A stretch of 64,000 bases of DNA, from assembly GCA_936440205.1 (NCBI GenBank), contig OW387145.1:16119396-16183395 (forward strand), read 5' to 3'. Source of the DNA: Lepidonotus clava (Eukaryota; Annelida; Polychaeta; Phyllodocida; Polynoidae). Within the stretch, counting starts at the first letter, position 1. Each line of letters begins with the position of its first letter. Made by a program: the position numbers and the translations under genes. Under the pieces are notes generated by a model, which saw only the letters and a list, made by a program, of their open reading frames with translations, made no database searches and was not told the origin of the DNA. Shown piece after piece: positions 56,101-57,441 of this stretch.

Positions 56101-56755
56101 GGCCTGAGACAAAAACAGAACCATTTTCAAATATTAAGAATTGATTTATAATATTAATATATATAAAGTTTAGGTCAATATAAAATAGTTACTTTCACAA
56201 ATTTGACCTAAAATAAAGTGGAACACCTGGCATTCCCCAAGTACTGGTATCCCTGGGTGATACGTCCACTAGCATAATACGTATACCAAATTTATAGCGT
56301 AGGGTAATTATATTATTGAAATGCGTGTTCCCAGTCCTTTCTATTTTGATTTTGACGTCCATTTCTTTATCACCTGCTTCGTACCCCAGGTTCTGGGCGA
56401 CGAGCAGGTGAGCGAGTACTCCAACCCCTGGCGCCTCCTGGTGAGTGGCGGGCCGTACTACGACCAGCTGGAGGCGGAGGTGGGGACCCAGGAGGCGGCG
56501 CACCTGAGGGACCTCACCCGGGAGTTCTACCGGGAGACGGCCCGCATGGACAGTATACCAGAGGTGGACGAGGACAGTATACCAGAGGTGGACGAGGACA
56601 GTATAACAGAGGTGGACGAGGACAGTATACCCGAGGTGGACGAGGACAGTATACCCGAGGTGGACGAGGACGGTATACCCGAGGTGGCCGAGGACGGTAT
56701 ACCTGATGTGGATGAGAATGGCCGCAACACTAGGCTGAGGACCTTTGAGGACTGA
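13989..56755 (+). CDS. ABCC4-like membrane protein without NBD1 and with a dead NBD2 (21 exons)
   Basis: Predicted exons: 13989-14101, 15280-15409, 15772-15978, 16261-16344, 16678-16841, 17020-17145, 17299-17434, 17794-17907, 18194-18346, 18523-18654, 18851-18888, 19760-20001, 20236-20315, 31203-31393, 31630-31828, 32178-32351, 32953-33108, 33381-33470, 55172-55338, 55621-55726, 56390-56755. They sum to 3,168 bases, keep phase at every junction and encode 1,055 residues. ATG 13,989 has the context CCGACATGG. The order is acidic N terminus, TMD1, short linker, TMD2, NBD2-like domain, acidic repeat tail. ABCC4-type proteins of about 1,300 residues have an NBD between the two TMDs; here it is missing. 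Landmarks such as FSKDI, YLRDYLDPRREFTDE, QLVGVARAVL and the post-NBD stretch EAAHLRDLTREFYRE match ABCC4. An energised transporter by the known mechanism seems impossible; a channel, receptor or regulatory subunit is conceivable. Donors GTATTC (exon 4) and GC (exon 14) are non-standard or weak. Confidence 0.82.
14139..14630. mobile_element. hAT-like MITE, 492 bp
   Basis: Ends CCCTTTTACACTATTGCGA and, inverted, GTGTTTTTACACACATGCGA. Flanks CTTGTAGG and CTTGTCGG match at 7 of 8 bases, fitting the 8-bp target duplication of hAT elements. The inside is full of TGCGATAT and GTCGCA repeats in both directions, so the whole element can fold back. No transposase. It lies in intron 1 of the ABCC-like gene. 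Confidence 0.6.
14652..14900. mobile_element. PIF/Harbinger-type MITE, 249 bp
   Basis: Terminal inverted repeats AGGGCCGTTCATACCTCACG and, inverted, AGGCTGGTTCCCACCTTACG match at about 70 percent. Both flanks are TAA, the 3-bp target duplication typical of PIF/Harbinger. It lies 21 bp after the hAT-like MITE. Non-coding. Confidence 0.5.
15280..17907 (+). CDS. ABCC-like gene, exons 2-8: first transmembrane domain
   Basis: Residues 39-358. Exon 2 starts with an acidic run and enters TM1 (HLIMSCILSIIV). Exon 3 completes TM1/TM2 and ends KVRIFLMHAM, the counterpart of RxRxxLxxxIYRK in ABCC proteins. Exon 4 holds DITQVIFSMDVDRFCR, the counterpart of GEIVNLMSVDxxRF. Exons 5-6 give TM3-TM4 and ISLLKEAIMKIEAIKILCLED, matching the MNEVITGIRIIKMYAWE helix. 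Exons 7-8 give TM5 and TM6. TMD1 is therefore complete but divergent, with several introns under 400 bp. The weak GTATTC donor of exon 4 is the least certain junction. Confidence 0.78.
18194..18654 (+). CDS. ABCC-like gene, exons 9-10: linker where NBD1 should be
   Basis: Exon 9 (51 residues, EFLDSDERKGAPQ...) is acidic and continues the end of TMD1. Exon 10 starts with a short acidic part and at SWGGYWSFV already enters TMD2, the counterpart of VSWSVYKAYL. A normal ABCC protein has about 220-400 residues of NBD1 and linker here. The flanking introns are only 286 and 176 bp and contain no Walker A, signature or Walker B coding sequence on reading, so NBD1 is absent from the locus and not just missed. 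Confidence 0.8.
18851..31828 (+). CDS. ABCC-like gene, exons 11-15: second transmembrane domain, shortened
   Basis: Residues 454-703. Exon 11 gives ILGILSEWWIVRW (end of TM7), exon 12 an extracellular loop with an NDT glycosylation sequon and TM8, followed by HNKMARSILHSKL, the counterpart of HxKLLxSILRAPM. Exon 13 gives AFSKDI. Exon 14 gives TM9-TM10 (FPWVTIPTVPYI) and ends EQRQRW; exon 15 continues FHHLAIKSWFRLRINLL, the counterpart of the RWFAVRLD helix, then TM11 and TM12. The ABCC segment RLESxxRSPVFSHFSxxLxGLxTIRAF, which forms intracellular loop 4, is missing between exons 14 and 15 (about 40-50 residues). Intron 13 is 10.9 kb because of the Harbinger element; intron 14 has a GC donor. 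Confidence 0.76.
20511..20606 (+). repeat. tRNA-derived SINE fragment, cut by the Harbinger element
   Basis: The sequence has an A-box-like CCAAGTGGTAGAGC and, about 40 bases on, a B-box-like GTGTTCGATTTC, spaced as in tRNA genes and tRNA-derived SINEs. The match to a real tRNA is poor, so a decayed SINE head is more likely than a tRNA gene. The Harbinger left end follows directly. Confidence 0.4.
20609..20850. repeat. Left terminal region of the Harbinger element with TTCGTGA motif cluster
   Basis: After the inverted repeat, ACGAA/TTCGT cores occur many times in both directions (for example TCACGAACCT, GGTTCGTGA, GATTCGTGAA, TCACGAATCTA) up to about 20,825. Such subterminal clusters are commonly transposase or partner-protein binding sites. 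Confidence 0.6.
21281..26208 (+). CDS. Harbinger partner protein, Myb/SANT-like with coiled-coil tail, one in-frame stop
   Basis: Exons: 21281-22197, 22485-22659, 22886-23003, 23246-23410, 23656-23847, 24182-24370 and 24635 onward, all phase-consistent. The N part is acidic and basic low complexity with RGRGRGKG runs. Then a Myb/SANT-like (trihelix-like) domain: WFSPEEMKIIYDAM, IIGKWTDG, RRNAILKKIQRNANA, followed by KRKLEEQYGGTG and LTELEVRCLKFWG, the arrangement of Myb_DNA-bind_5 proteins of Harbinger elements. In exon 7 a TAA at 24,772-24,774 ends the frame after 631 residues, yet the same frame stays open to 26,208 through about 477 residues with a long coiled coil. In the neighbouring 36-bp repeat units the same codon is AAA, so a nonsense change is likely. 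The protein is expected to carry the transposase to the nucleus and bind the ends. Confidence 0.7.
23485..23553 (+). repeat. Internal copy of the Harbinger left end
   Basis: About 68 bases beginning GGGGGCCGACCAAAAAAC match the left end of the element (20,606-20,674) with one clear mismatch. It lies in intron 4 of the partner gene, in the same orientation as the left end. Either a second related element inserted and was lost, or the end was duplicated inside. Confidence 0.65.
24760..24867 (+). repeat. 36-bp coding tandem repeat in the Harbinger partner gene
   Basis: Units begin TCTACTTCCAAAGACGTACG and encode a TSTSKDVRTVST-like repeat. Three units are seen; the first is the most diverged and holds the in-frame TAA. 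Confidence 0.6.
26209..27106. other. Convergent spacer between Harbinger partner gene and transposase
   Basis: AT-rich, about 0.9 kb between the two 3' ends. No gene recognised. Confidence 0.4.
27107..29909 (-). CDS. PIF/Harbinger DDE transposase, 7 exons
   Basis: Exons on the minus strand: 29909-29890, 29564-29348, 29115-28960, 28759-28601, 28255-28101, 27928-27782, 27548-27107. They total 1,296 bases, keep phase throughout and encode 431 residues with no break. ATG 29,909 gives MVYRQDG, joined to RQWGLKRCKSTR. A helix-turn-helix-like region (GGVSRSSVGRAVTAFVKFL) precedes the catalytic core. The DDE residues are in CIDGTYVPL, FLLGDGGYKL and SSVERCIGQLKSRW; CCVLHNRC follows, a hallmark of the DDE superfamily 4 domain. 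The C terminus is a GR/RGG-rich tail. It cuts and moves the element, with the partner protein. The alternative acceptor at 29,655 would not stay open. Confidence 0.82.
28807..28822 (+). repeat. Short piece of the Harbinger end sequence in a transposase intron
   Basis: GGGGGCCGACCAAAA recurs here, then diverges. Too short to say whether it is a relic or a kept site. Confidence 0.4.
29935..30180. repeat. Right terminal region of the Harbinger element with TTCGTGA motif cluster
   Basis: Mirror of the left end: repeated TCACGAATCC, GGGTTCGTGA and GATTCGTATA motifs, ending in the inverted repeat at about 30,155-30,178. The cluster is of similar size to that on the left. Confidence 0.6.
30422..31155 (-). 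repeat. LTR-like block, possible old solo LTR
   Basis: On the minus strand it begins TGTTAGTATGG and ends TTTGTCAACA, short inverted ends of the LTR type. A GC-rich start with several CCAAT boxes (ATTGG on the plus strand at 30,951-31,010) is followed by an AATAAA near 30,473. No target duplication was seen, so it may be old or wrongly bounded. It lies at the end of ABCC-like intron 13. Confidence 0.35.
31394..31629 (+). other. GC-AG intron of the ABCC-like gene
   Basis: The donor after exon 14 reads ATG|GCAAGT and the acceptor TTTCAG|G. GC donors with an otherwise perfect AAGT context are a known minor class. The joined frame reads QRW|FHHLAIK, the expected register. Confidence 0.55.
32178..55726 (+). 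CDS. ABCC-like gene, exons 16-20: NBD2-like domain without ATP motifs
   Basis: Residues 704-934. Exon 16 begins IFSLERMQAHT, the counterpart of MVSVERILEYT, and WPGSGRLTY, the counterpart of WPxxGxIEF. Exon 17 has VGVLCNDVSRGRSFL where ABCC4 has VGIVGRTGAGKSSL: no P-loop lysine or glycines in register. Exon 18 keeps GGYLRDYLDPRREFTDE but has Ser in place of the Q-loop Gln. Exon 19 has LEEVEKQL for FSVGQRQL (signature lost) and VVVVWTEN for ILIIDEAT (Walker B Asp and catalytic Glu lost). Exon 20 has RITPSVRG for TIAHRLNT (H-loop His lost). The fold-forming positions remain, which suggests a kept scaffold. Intron 18 contains the 20.3-kb gypsy element. Confidence 0.8.
33487..33490. repeat. Target site duplication, left copy
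   Basis: TCAT directly before the left LTR; the same four bases follow the right LTR. Confidence 0.7.
33491..34097 (-). repeat. 3' LTR of element 2 (607 bp)
   Basis: Reads TG...CA. On the minus strand a TATATAA box lies near 34,058 and an AATAAA near 33,672, about 390 bp apart, which fits U3-R-U5 order. It shows no difference from the right LTR by eye. No purine tract is visible at its inner edge, where one is expected. Confidence 0.92.
34098..35398. other. Element 2, non-coding stretch next to the 3' LTR
   Basis: No gene recognised on either strand. Its first bases TCGACGGCGGTCAG (34,099-34,112) recur at 39,504-39,517, and a 12-base core at 39,463. Confidence 0.4.
35399..36046 (+). CDS. 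Opposite-strand ORF in the 3' region of element 2, SGNH-like
   Basis: A plus-strand frame of 215 residues, antisense to the element genes, from ATG 35,399 in perfect Kozak context (TTCACCATGG). It looks like a single alpha/beta domain: VRVAIFSS near the start, PEDVLIVMTNLLDILTW, IPATLILTTPSGFD, then helices and ADGVMTVNDFRELTDGYMPS near the end. The order of strands and the DG-x-x-PS block recall SGNH/GDSL hydrolases, which occur as extra domains in some retroelements. This is a weak, pattern-based inference; the expected catalytic Ser and His motifs are not clear. No similarity to the opposite-strand ORF of element 1 was seen. Confidence 0.5.
   Translation: MVRVAIFSSNREAGLQDYPDLIRNSTDHYFVTFPSEDATTAELAGHAFAHHMLYPEDVLIVMTNLLDILTWDRELELYLPLFINPDGVVNFYAELFNQAFLNLRAHPIPATLILTTPSGFDARRWELTDSDGSLQKWINRIIPRVSREVRRANEWYAVPTVDTGHALHRPKVVADGVMTVNDFRELTDGYMPSTRLLRRWARALGRVFVRLPLQQ
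36047..41005. other. Long 3' region of element 2 without sense-strand genes
   Basis: About 5 kb between the plus-strand ORF and the env stop. Plus-strand splice-donor-like sites (GTAAGT near 36,357 and 37,065) and an open stretch at 37,186-37,429 after an acceptor-like TTGTGCAG suggest that the antisense unit may extend and be spliced. Two diverged copies of a TAGTTACA...GGTGG...CGAGTT block lie near 37,793 and 38,169. Otherwise nothing recognised. Confidence 0.4.
41006..43765 (-). CDS. env: Env-like glycoprotein of element 2
   Basis: A frame of 919 residues with a signal peptide (MKWLVLFVLAIIGG), a furin-type RVKR site near residue 150, long helical stretches, a cysteine-rich middle, one strong membrane segment (LLTIFCIVVAVTIIGCILW) and a second one about 70 residues later (VAVLAILLAVLVIAIVVLVW), then a long cytoplasmic tail of about 160 residues. 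It is related to the env of element 1 and so to the baculovirus F/errantivirus Env family, though the part after the cleavage site is less typical. It reads open throughout. Confidence 0.82.
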   Translation of the reverse strand: MKWLVLFVLAIIGGIRGVHNDSSPPEGLAPNAEVIALEQYGVVLKPGKLMSTADITHVRQGFLITIPRRRSFNKATFGQVCHRYLQGGDALDRACYHIRSLVNWMDQTSQALKGRYREVLNETLSSLIKNTQQDLQNQESELNPGGRVKRMKKLPTMLDDPGWPTFPLPTSWNQGLAADVKYNRELIKVLQESSDQMIEDLALMNEKHDEAVERVNHVVIGLLDNLRSLNKAHNTTRRRMKLVQHKVDWMELYLNMIPVALEDKLGEMVYLQLMVEQTRVFRKGVQRLTRGQLTMDLVPRQYMVGAVQEVNRYLKGIHPRFHVAFTDPSFYYENSQPSFKFDETTQELIVYVRVPVVADEHLFRVYEVLTFPVPVTVRGRLKKDALQIVNLPKSVAMSMSRQYYVPLASGSWSGCYGQTITLCKDLPYMKKITDNTCTAALLRRDDLAIQEKCELDYLLEADFGEMAVYLDDGDMLVVSADTRGQMICRNQPAVGVNIENYARVQVECDCAFQTQGAWIPYSLRNCDRHTRITTVVYPHNDLLEAASRVKGWDMNFTTSKNEPTMLESDPIPETIRKDLLEIEESLKVKIPVTSLAKRIQKHRKDLAKGIKKATDRYEVEKHAPWFSIGNFGGGFGLLTIFCIVVAVTIIGCILWKCWRNHQGKAALAGLTMTLPRAMALETADPEKLLHREKALTGCPDATANPTAVAVLAILLAVLVIAIVVLVWRKWRYIRRKTVDGLYVQFANPHMLETIFLGELAMPSDHTYTEGYVLIRDLLVTQLCLKYTLTVTWGARLMGAATRPGQHPSRVPLPDTLRVSKKLARLMMSNLKYNTRARLLRYSSGLATPVPMGVPRLIDAGWSDVGADWPQPVMGHGTMPNAPPRSTTPTSTATGTGSARKTVRPGTSEIDPGTVYEVII
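43914..44483 (-). CDS. Accessory ORF of element 2, second frame
   Basis: A 189-residue minus-strand frame that overlaps the 323-residue frame in another register. The N part is Arg/Ser/Thr-rich; the end (RGLRITVTKDESGIIRRVV) looks like a short folded segment. It lies between pol and env. Which of the two frames is used, or whether both are, cannot be told from sequence alone. Confidence 0.4.
   Translation of the reverse strand: MRQGRYQTTNNTRRPTSAHSGKAIGRGTANRRRSRTKSGGSTRSTRANPTGGERASGSSPPPPLAACGPRLFRLEQLDNELRRQSLTTAMEPAAVDANQPAGGPTVAEPTPNDKPTAGTEPIPLEPTVVRSNGGRFGLEPTRPRPLRAMRPSSCERMRGLRITVTKDESGIIRRVVNDNGQNLYEHVPN
44012..44983 (-). CDS. Accessory ORF of element 2, basic and proline-rich
   Basis: A 323-residue minus-strand frame between pol and env. 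The first 85 residues are Lys/Arg-rich (KKRPAQTLRRW, KKPRTPARRATR), as in nucleic-acid-binding or nuclear proteins, followed by an acidic SEVSDSEPEP and a short folded-looking part (WFWDLTQPLFQLFETVDEI). The C half is proline-rich where the other frame overlaps. No domain recognised. Element 1 has no sense-strand counterpart; an opposite-strand ORF occupies that place there. Confidence 0.45.
   Translation of the reverse strand: MKEKAVEKENTKKRPAQTLRRWSWPGRGGVRPDSTDAGIARKKPRTPARRATRTTAGGAKKSAKSIPVKKKTADKDFYNLSEVSDSEPEPRLTALAKPVQKGEAANRPVQIQAGWFWDLTQPLFQLFETVDEIRRTVGLDVPKSNKQLTEVKTQVAPFIQRTTQNSKCVREGTRQQTTRGGRPLPTLERRSGGEQLTVAAPGLKVEVAPVQRAPTPPVGNGPAGAPLLHHLQPADPACLDLSSLTTSCGANPSPLLWNQQQWTPTSQPGGPLWPSPLPTTNPPQVPNPYPSSQPSYDPTGAVSDWNLLGQDPSEQCAPRPANV
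44984..45644. other. Spacer between accessory ORFs and pol in element 2
   Basis: No gene recognised. It holds small perfect hairpins, such as GAAGTTGAACAACTTC (45,221-45,236) and AGATAGA...TCTATCT (45,257-45,277), but without the constant loop of the element 1 array. Confidence 0.4.
45645..49934 (-). CDS. pol: Pol polyprotein of element 2
   Basis: In the -1 frame to gag. Aspartic protease (LVDTGASDCFM), reverse transcriptase (YLDDVIVYD), RNase H (TDASDAACGAAV), integrase with HHCC finger (GGHVG...CETCSLRRR) and DDE core (CDFIGPL, HTDRGAAF, NARVERLHKTIEN), GPY/F-like module (YTGPFRVIETKGDHLVRL), then a Lys/Arg-rich low-complexity tail. Much of it matches the pol of element 1 closely (for example the RT motifs and integrase core), so the elements belong to one lineage. 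No chromodomain-like end. No break seen. Confidence 0.93.
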   Translation of the reverse strand, partial: GKLEEGSVHSTIELGAVDGPARREIGDEAFFLTLRFDDQKEVRSLVDTGASDCFMSTHCKRQIPKQCILDEWKVSKGNISLADNSSQVILEQIRCKFSIQGSVVCYDFNIVDDLCHLIVIGRNLLTVLRSDLSLPGAKIEVFCGNPIVSKETVKIPPGNECIIPVTTREPLGLDSPVAYCAPAVTAPVLVEGCVNTVGSQWWIKVMNPLDEMQEITPQEVLAFAEECAVPEVNQDQIEEFLDLCYLTKTETPMSICRISVEVMKDAVQMESQTSEEKSRGKMDENVSKIDLTESCLNKEQQVRFRQMLNNNRDALAFSMEELGHCEIAPMRIIVDESQGVISSRPYRYSPQKMDIIDEQVRQLIDIGVIEPSESAWRSPLVVVQKKDGKPRLCTDFRMLNQVTFKDKFPMPTARSLFLYMAYKKPTMWTALDLLSGYHQCVIEKDSRKYTAFETPMGVYQYKRVPFGLVGAPWQFTKVMAIALKGLIPRTCLAYLDDVIVYDTTFEEHLASVEVVLQALARANLKLKPSKCEWCRSEINFLGHVVNAEGVATQKVTTEKITAFNRPHNVKTIKSFLGLCNYYRQFVPNFADLAKPLNRLLKKEVYFEWTEACEEAFQQLKKLLTSPPLLIHPDIGGHFYLLTDASDAACGAAVCHKLDEIYRPVAFWGCTLGDAELNYSVTEKEALAVIKSIKNYEDMLQGAKITIVTDHKPLIPLLQSAYKAPSARLRRWALALSDFDFEITYEPGATHFLPDYLSRVHHEHVPGEEYEPAVGCELFEAEIQDGELSVATVINAQLQDAECAQLIDYLQDGDLPPDPLEARRIMDQADFVGMVAPGVLCRFNVKRYNKHQDQLVRLKPRMIVPGQLIPRVLRLLHNDILAGGHVGISNLTTKISDRFYWRNMNADITDYVKACETCSLRRRAPHFKALAKSWERPTRPFEVVQCDFIGPLKRARDGSKYIMTFIDLLTGWPEAFTTKDSTAQTAANCFLTGIVCRYGRVNRLHTDRGAAFLSGLFREITTRLACKQTFTTGRMPTGNARVERLHKTIENLIAYYIPDDHCNWIDLLPIALWTVRSTISVRSGYSPHTLLFGRDPISMGMPEQGTIPETLNDCEFFMQTKDNIAMFRNMAERVVQNYEKDLRLRIDERARPTQMYEGDMVYMYDPLASENKASKFSNRYTGPFRVIETKGDHLVRLVSLKTGKQVPHLVNISKLKPAHGPWSPAVPHNIPKMVREAKITNSKGADPDRNPELHHTPTGEIAEEDGEIRGAETENSTGTTGPREHDAVPMTRKVPTQKPGPSPTDLAETDGQITDGQGTSADTALSTNLSFVPNKAACERGTAGANGQRKRKRAKRRGKSQPLEGRSPPGNNKPIKLPCGDVPILNTSEQSPEKTVKDHVPTKGGYNLRRNRRPNYVALSNGGESDDMDD
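49925..53101 (-). CDS. gag: Gag protein of element 2, long, with proline/glycine repeats
   Basis: About 1,058 residues from ATG 53,101 (MSATGNLEAS); a GTG upstream at 53,122 is in frame but unlikely to be the start. The first half is disordered and acidic. The middle holds tandem repeats NQQAQGGQGIQANPPL and PQNLLNNPP and a collagen-like PGPPGPPGPPG run. A capsid-like region follows (LPWFSGKEDEQIEKYFREL ... GLKQGKDQSVIEFAGVL), then a knuckle CIIHQQHGHSTEAC. It is much longer than usual Gag because of the low-complexity insert. No break seen. Confidence 0.88.
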   Translation of the reverse strand: MSATGNLEASSNPKPQSLRPAGHDVSTSYTGNVENRHLVGNPLDGEAQRQEVAARPKQLCPEGAQNYQTRGKGKPFPWHLGSKDRPVLDEGLETLTHSGRVEGKNRLTEYQQYWNPGYVPPTDHETGTSSRSTCESDVNNPWCNQSVPYRLLPAAGGEGEQEVSNEDNLFSSGNLKQRQNTADNSSPSGGKRPENPVILPDGSSLTYPLPQRLEFISHPLVTPTHPNPGASIPYSTVAKGKTVGGDRGVGREAEGNGEKVGNLQPYRLTYGVETNLDQASKRAEARAFDPAEILKQWADSSPEKHIDLERLSDQDSEENVTLKAQDFNTLTHESYEEYEDEYEEENSETEQAAADVREGSPDRKLAREDKSTSSSYELITEDVLDTGKKAKPESEDEISVEEIPVKEQWDDHDIQNLHENNMAEGGVPLMDLVEEREDRDQRQQPGEGGAGGVDLGAWHPNRGTNPGGPQQNNGNGQILIQQPGRGVQAGGGIDLGPIQQNILYPFIRQAMAAPIQVGQGGRGNQQGQQAQGGPGNQANPPLNQQAQGGQGIQANPPLNQQAQGGQGIQANPPLNQQVQGGQNDQANPQGLIPPLNQQVQGGQDNQANPQGPNPPLNLLNNPPQNLLNNPPQNLINNPPPNQPNPPGPQGQDNPQNPLPGPPGPPGQNNPPNPPNPPPPGPPGPPGPPGPPGQNNPPNPPNQPNIWDLFPQLRMAWGQVPPPVRETSHNGHQRGPNIRLPWFSGKEDEQIEKYFRELKRLKAIYDWSDAHLLNMTLLGLKGRADDWAGALAESEKNTFEKLETQMTKIFGDRRAKWQKHAEFCGLKQGKDQSVIEFAGVLKQKQVKAEASESMMLAVFLEGLKQGVARQVAILDPKSFTEAVDCATRLESLDKGKGGTKISNAVSELAGSQESEETAALNSISERFGVVLARLEAAPWFQKPKPGQSGTPQSGGNFKQQGYERKDRYENQKGERNSDQKPKSNTAPNREADKGKNPPTQQKVERPRLPFDESKFCIIHQQHGHSTEACLWLKNRLREKPPRMYKDSKASGTEQKSQGN
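49928..49934 (-). promoter_or_regulatory. Candidate -1 frameshift heptamer at the gag-pol junction
   Basis: On the minus strand G GGA AAC stands directly before the gag stop TAG (49,925-49,927), in the gag frame; pol is open in -1. Same layout as in element 1 with a different heptamer. Confidence 0.72.
51040..51540 (-). repeat. Coding tandem repeats in gag of element 2
   Basis: Direct repeats of about 48-60 bp encode Gln/Gly/Asn/Pro-rich units, and a GC-rich block near 51,030-51,130 encodes PGPPG runs. They enlarge the disordered part of Gag. Confidence 0.65.
53134..53149 (-). promoter_or_regulatory. Candidate primer-binding site of element 2
   Basis: Two bases inside the LTR the minus strand reads TGGTGGAGATTACCCG. 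Position and the TGG start fit a tRNA primer site. I could not assign the tRNA from memory. Confidence 0.45.
53152..53758 (-). repeat. 5' LTR of element 2 (607 bp)
   Basis: Same sequence as 33,491-34,097. It carries the promoter of the element, reading toward gag. The inner edge ends TTCA on the minus strand. Confidence 0.92.
53759..53762. repeat. Target site duplication, right copy
   Basis: TCAT directly after the right LTR, matching the left copy. Confidence 0.7.
53763..55171 (+). other. Remainder of ABCC-like intron 18
   Basis: No gene recognised. The part at 54,840-55,060 is rich in C and T on the plus strand, unlike the rest. A diverged repeat is possible but no ends were found. Confidence 0.4.
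56390..56755 (+). CDS. ABCC-like gene, exon 21: NBD end and acidic octapeptide tail
   Basis: Residues 935-1055. It completes the NBD fold (VLGDEQVSEYSNPWRLLV, counterpart of VLDxGRLxEYDxPxxLL) and the post-NBD helix (YYDQLEAEVGTQEAAHLRDL). From residue 988 seven tandem copies of DSIPEVDE or close variants follow, then NGRNTRLRTFED and TGA. The tail is strongly acidic. The repeat is the coding part of a minisatellite that continues beyond the stop, so the C terminus grew by repeat expansion. Confidence 0.8.
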   Translation, partial: VLGDEQVSEYSNPWRLLVSGGPYYDQLEAEVGTQEAAHLRDLTREFYRETARMDSIPEVDEDSIPEVDEDSITEVDEDSIPEVDEDSIPEVDEDGIPEVAEDGIPDVDENGRNTRLRTFED

Positions 56756-57040
56756 GGACAGTATATATGAGATGGACGAGGGCAATTTACCTGAGGTGAA
56801 CGGAGACGGTCTGAACAACTAGGCTGAGGACTGTTCTACTGTGAGGCGGTCCGCAGACAGTATACTCTTGGTGGATGAGGACAGTCTACCTGAGATGACT
56901 GGAGTCAGCTACACCAGCAGCTACGCTGAGGACTGTTCTACAGGGAGGTGTCATGTATGGACAGTATACCCAAGGCAGACAAAGATAGTATACCTGAGGT
57001 GGATGTGGACAGTATACCTGAGGTGGACGAGGTTTCCCAG
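56549..57040 (+). repeat. 24-bp minisatellite, coding then non-coding
   Basis: Unit GACAGTATACCTGAGGTGGACGAG. The first seven units (to about 56,716) encode DSIPEVDE in the ABCC-like tail. After the stop TGA at 56,753 further decayed units follow to about 57,030, and two more lie beyond the foldbacks at 57,345-57,420. The coding copies are far better kept than the non-coding ones. Confidence 0.8.
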
Positions 57041-57065
57041 ATCAGCTAAGCTGAAAACTAACAGG

Positions 57066-57188
57066 TTTTATCACCCACACGGCCGAGCAGCGGGCCGTAC
57101 AGAGGCTGGTGAATATAAACAGGCTGTACGGCCCGCTCGTCGTGTCCACTGTCTAGAGCATATTTAGAGCGTTTCTTGGGTGATAAAA
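57066..57188. repeat. Foldback element A with perfect 12-bp ends
   Basis: Ends TTTTATCACCCA and TGGGTGATAAAA. Inside, CAGCGGGCCGTACAG and its inverse (CTGTACGGCCCGCT) form a second stem. It interrupts the minisatellite. Confidence 0.6.
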
Positions 57189-57190
57189 TA

Positions 57191-57331
57191 TAGAAGGCCC
57201 TCAGGGGCCGTCCTCGGGTGGCAGGACGGCTCGCAGGGGGCAGGACGGCCCGTGGCCTTCGGCTGTCCTGCCCCCTGCGGGCTGTCCTGCCACCCTCGGA
57301 CGTCCCCAGCGGGCCTTCTTATATTATTACT
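57191..57331. repeat. Foldback element B, GC-rich long hairpin
   Basis: Arms of about 66 bp match at roughly 85 percent (for example GGGTGGCAGGAC and its inverse GTCCTGCCACCC). It directly follows foldback A. As RNA it would be a very stable hairpin in the 3' untranslated region of the ABCC-like gene. Confidence 0.7.
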
Positions 57332-57435
57332 GTTGGCTTGTATAGACCGTATACCTGAAGTGGGTAAGGACGATATAAACGTGAGAGAGTCGGGGACAGT
57401 ATAGCTGAGGTGGATGGGGACAGCGTCCCCAAATC

Positions 57436-57441
57436 AATAAA
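57436..57441 (+). terminator. Candidate polyadenylation signal of the ABCC-like gene
   Basis: AATAAA about 680 bp after the stop codon, the first clear one downstream. Confidence 0.4.

Noticed and set aside
56195-56818. 207-residue minus-strand repeat protein
   Set aside because: It is the reverse shadow of the 24-bp minisatellite; the plus-strand reading continues the ABCC fold in phase.
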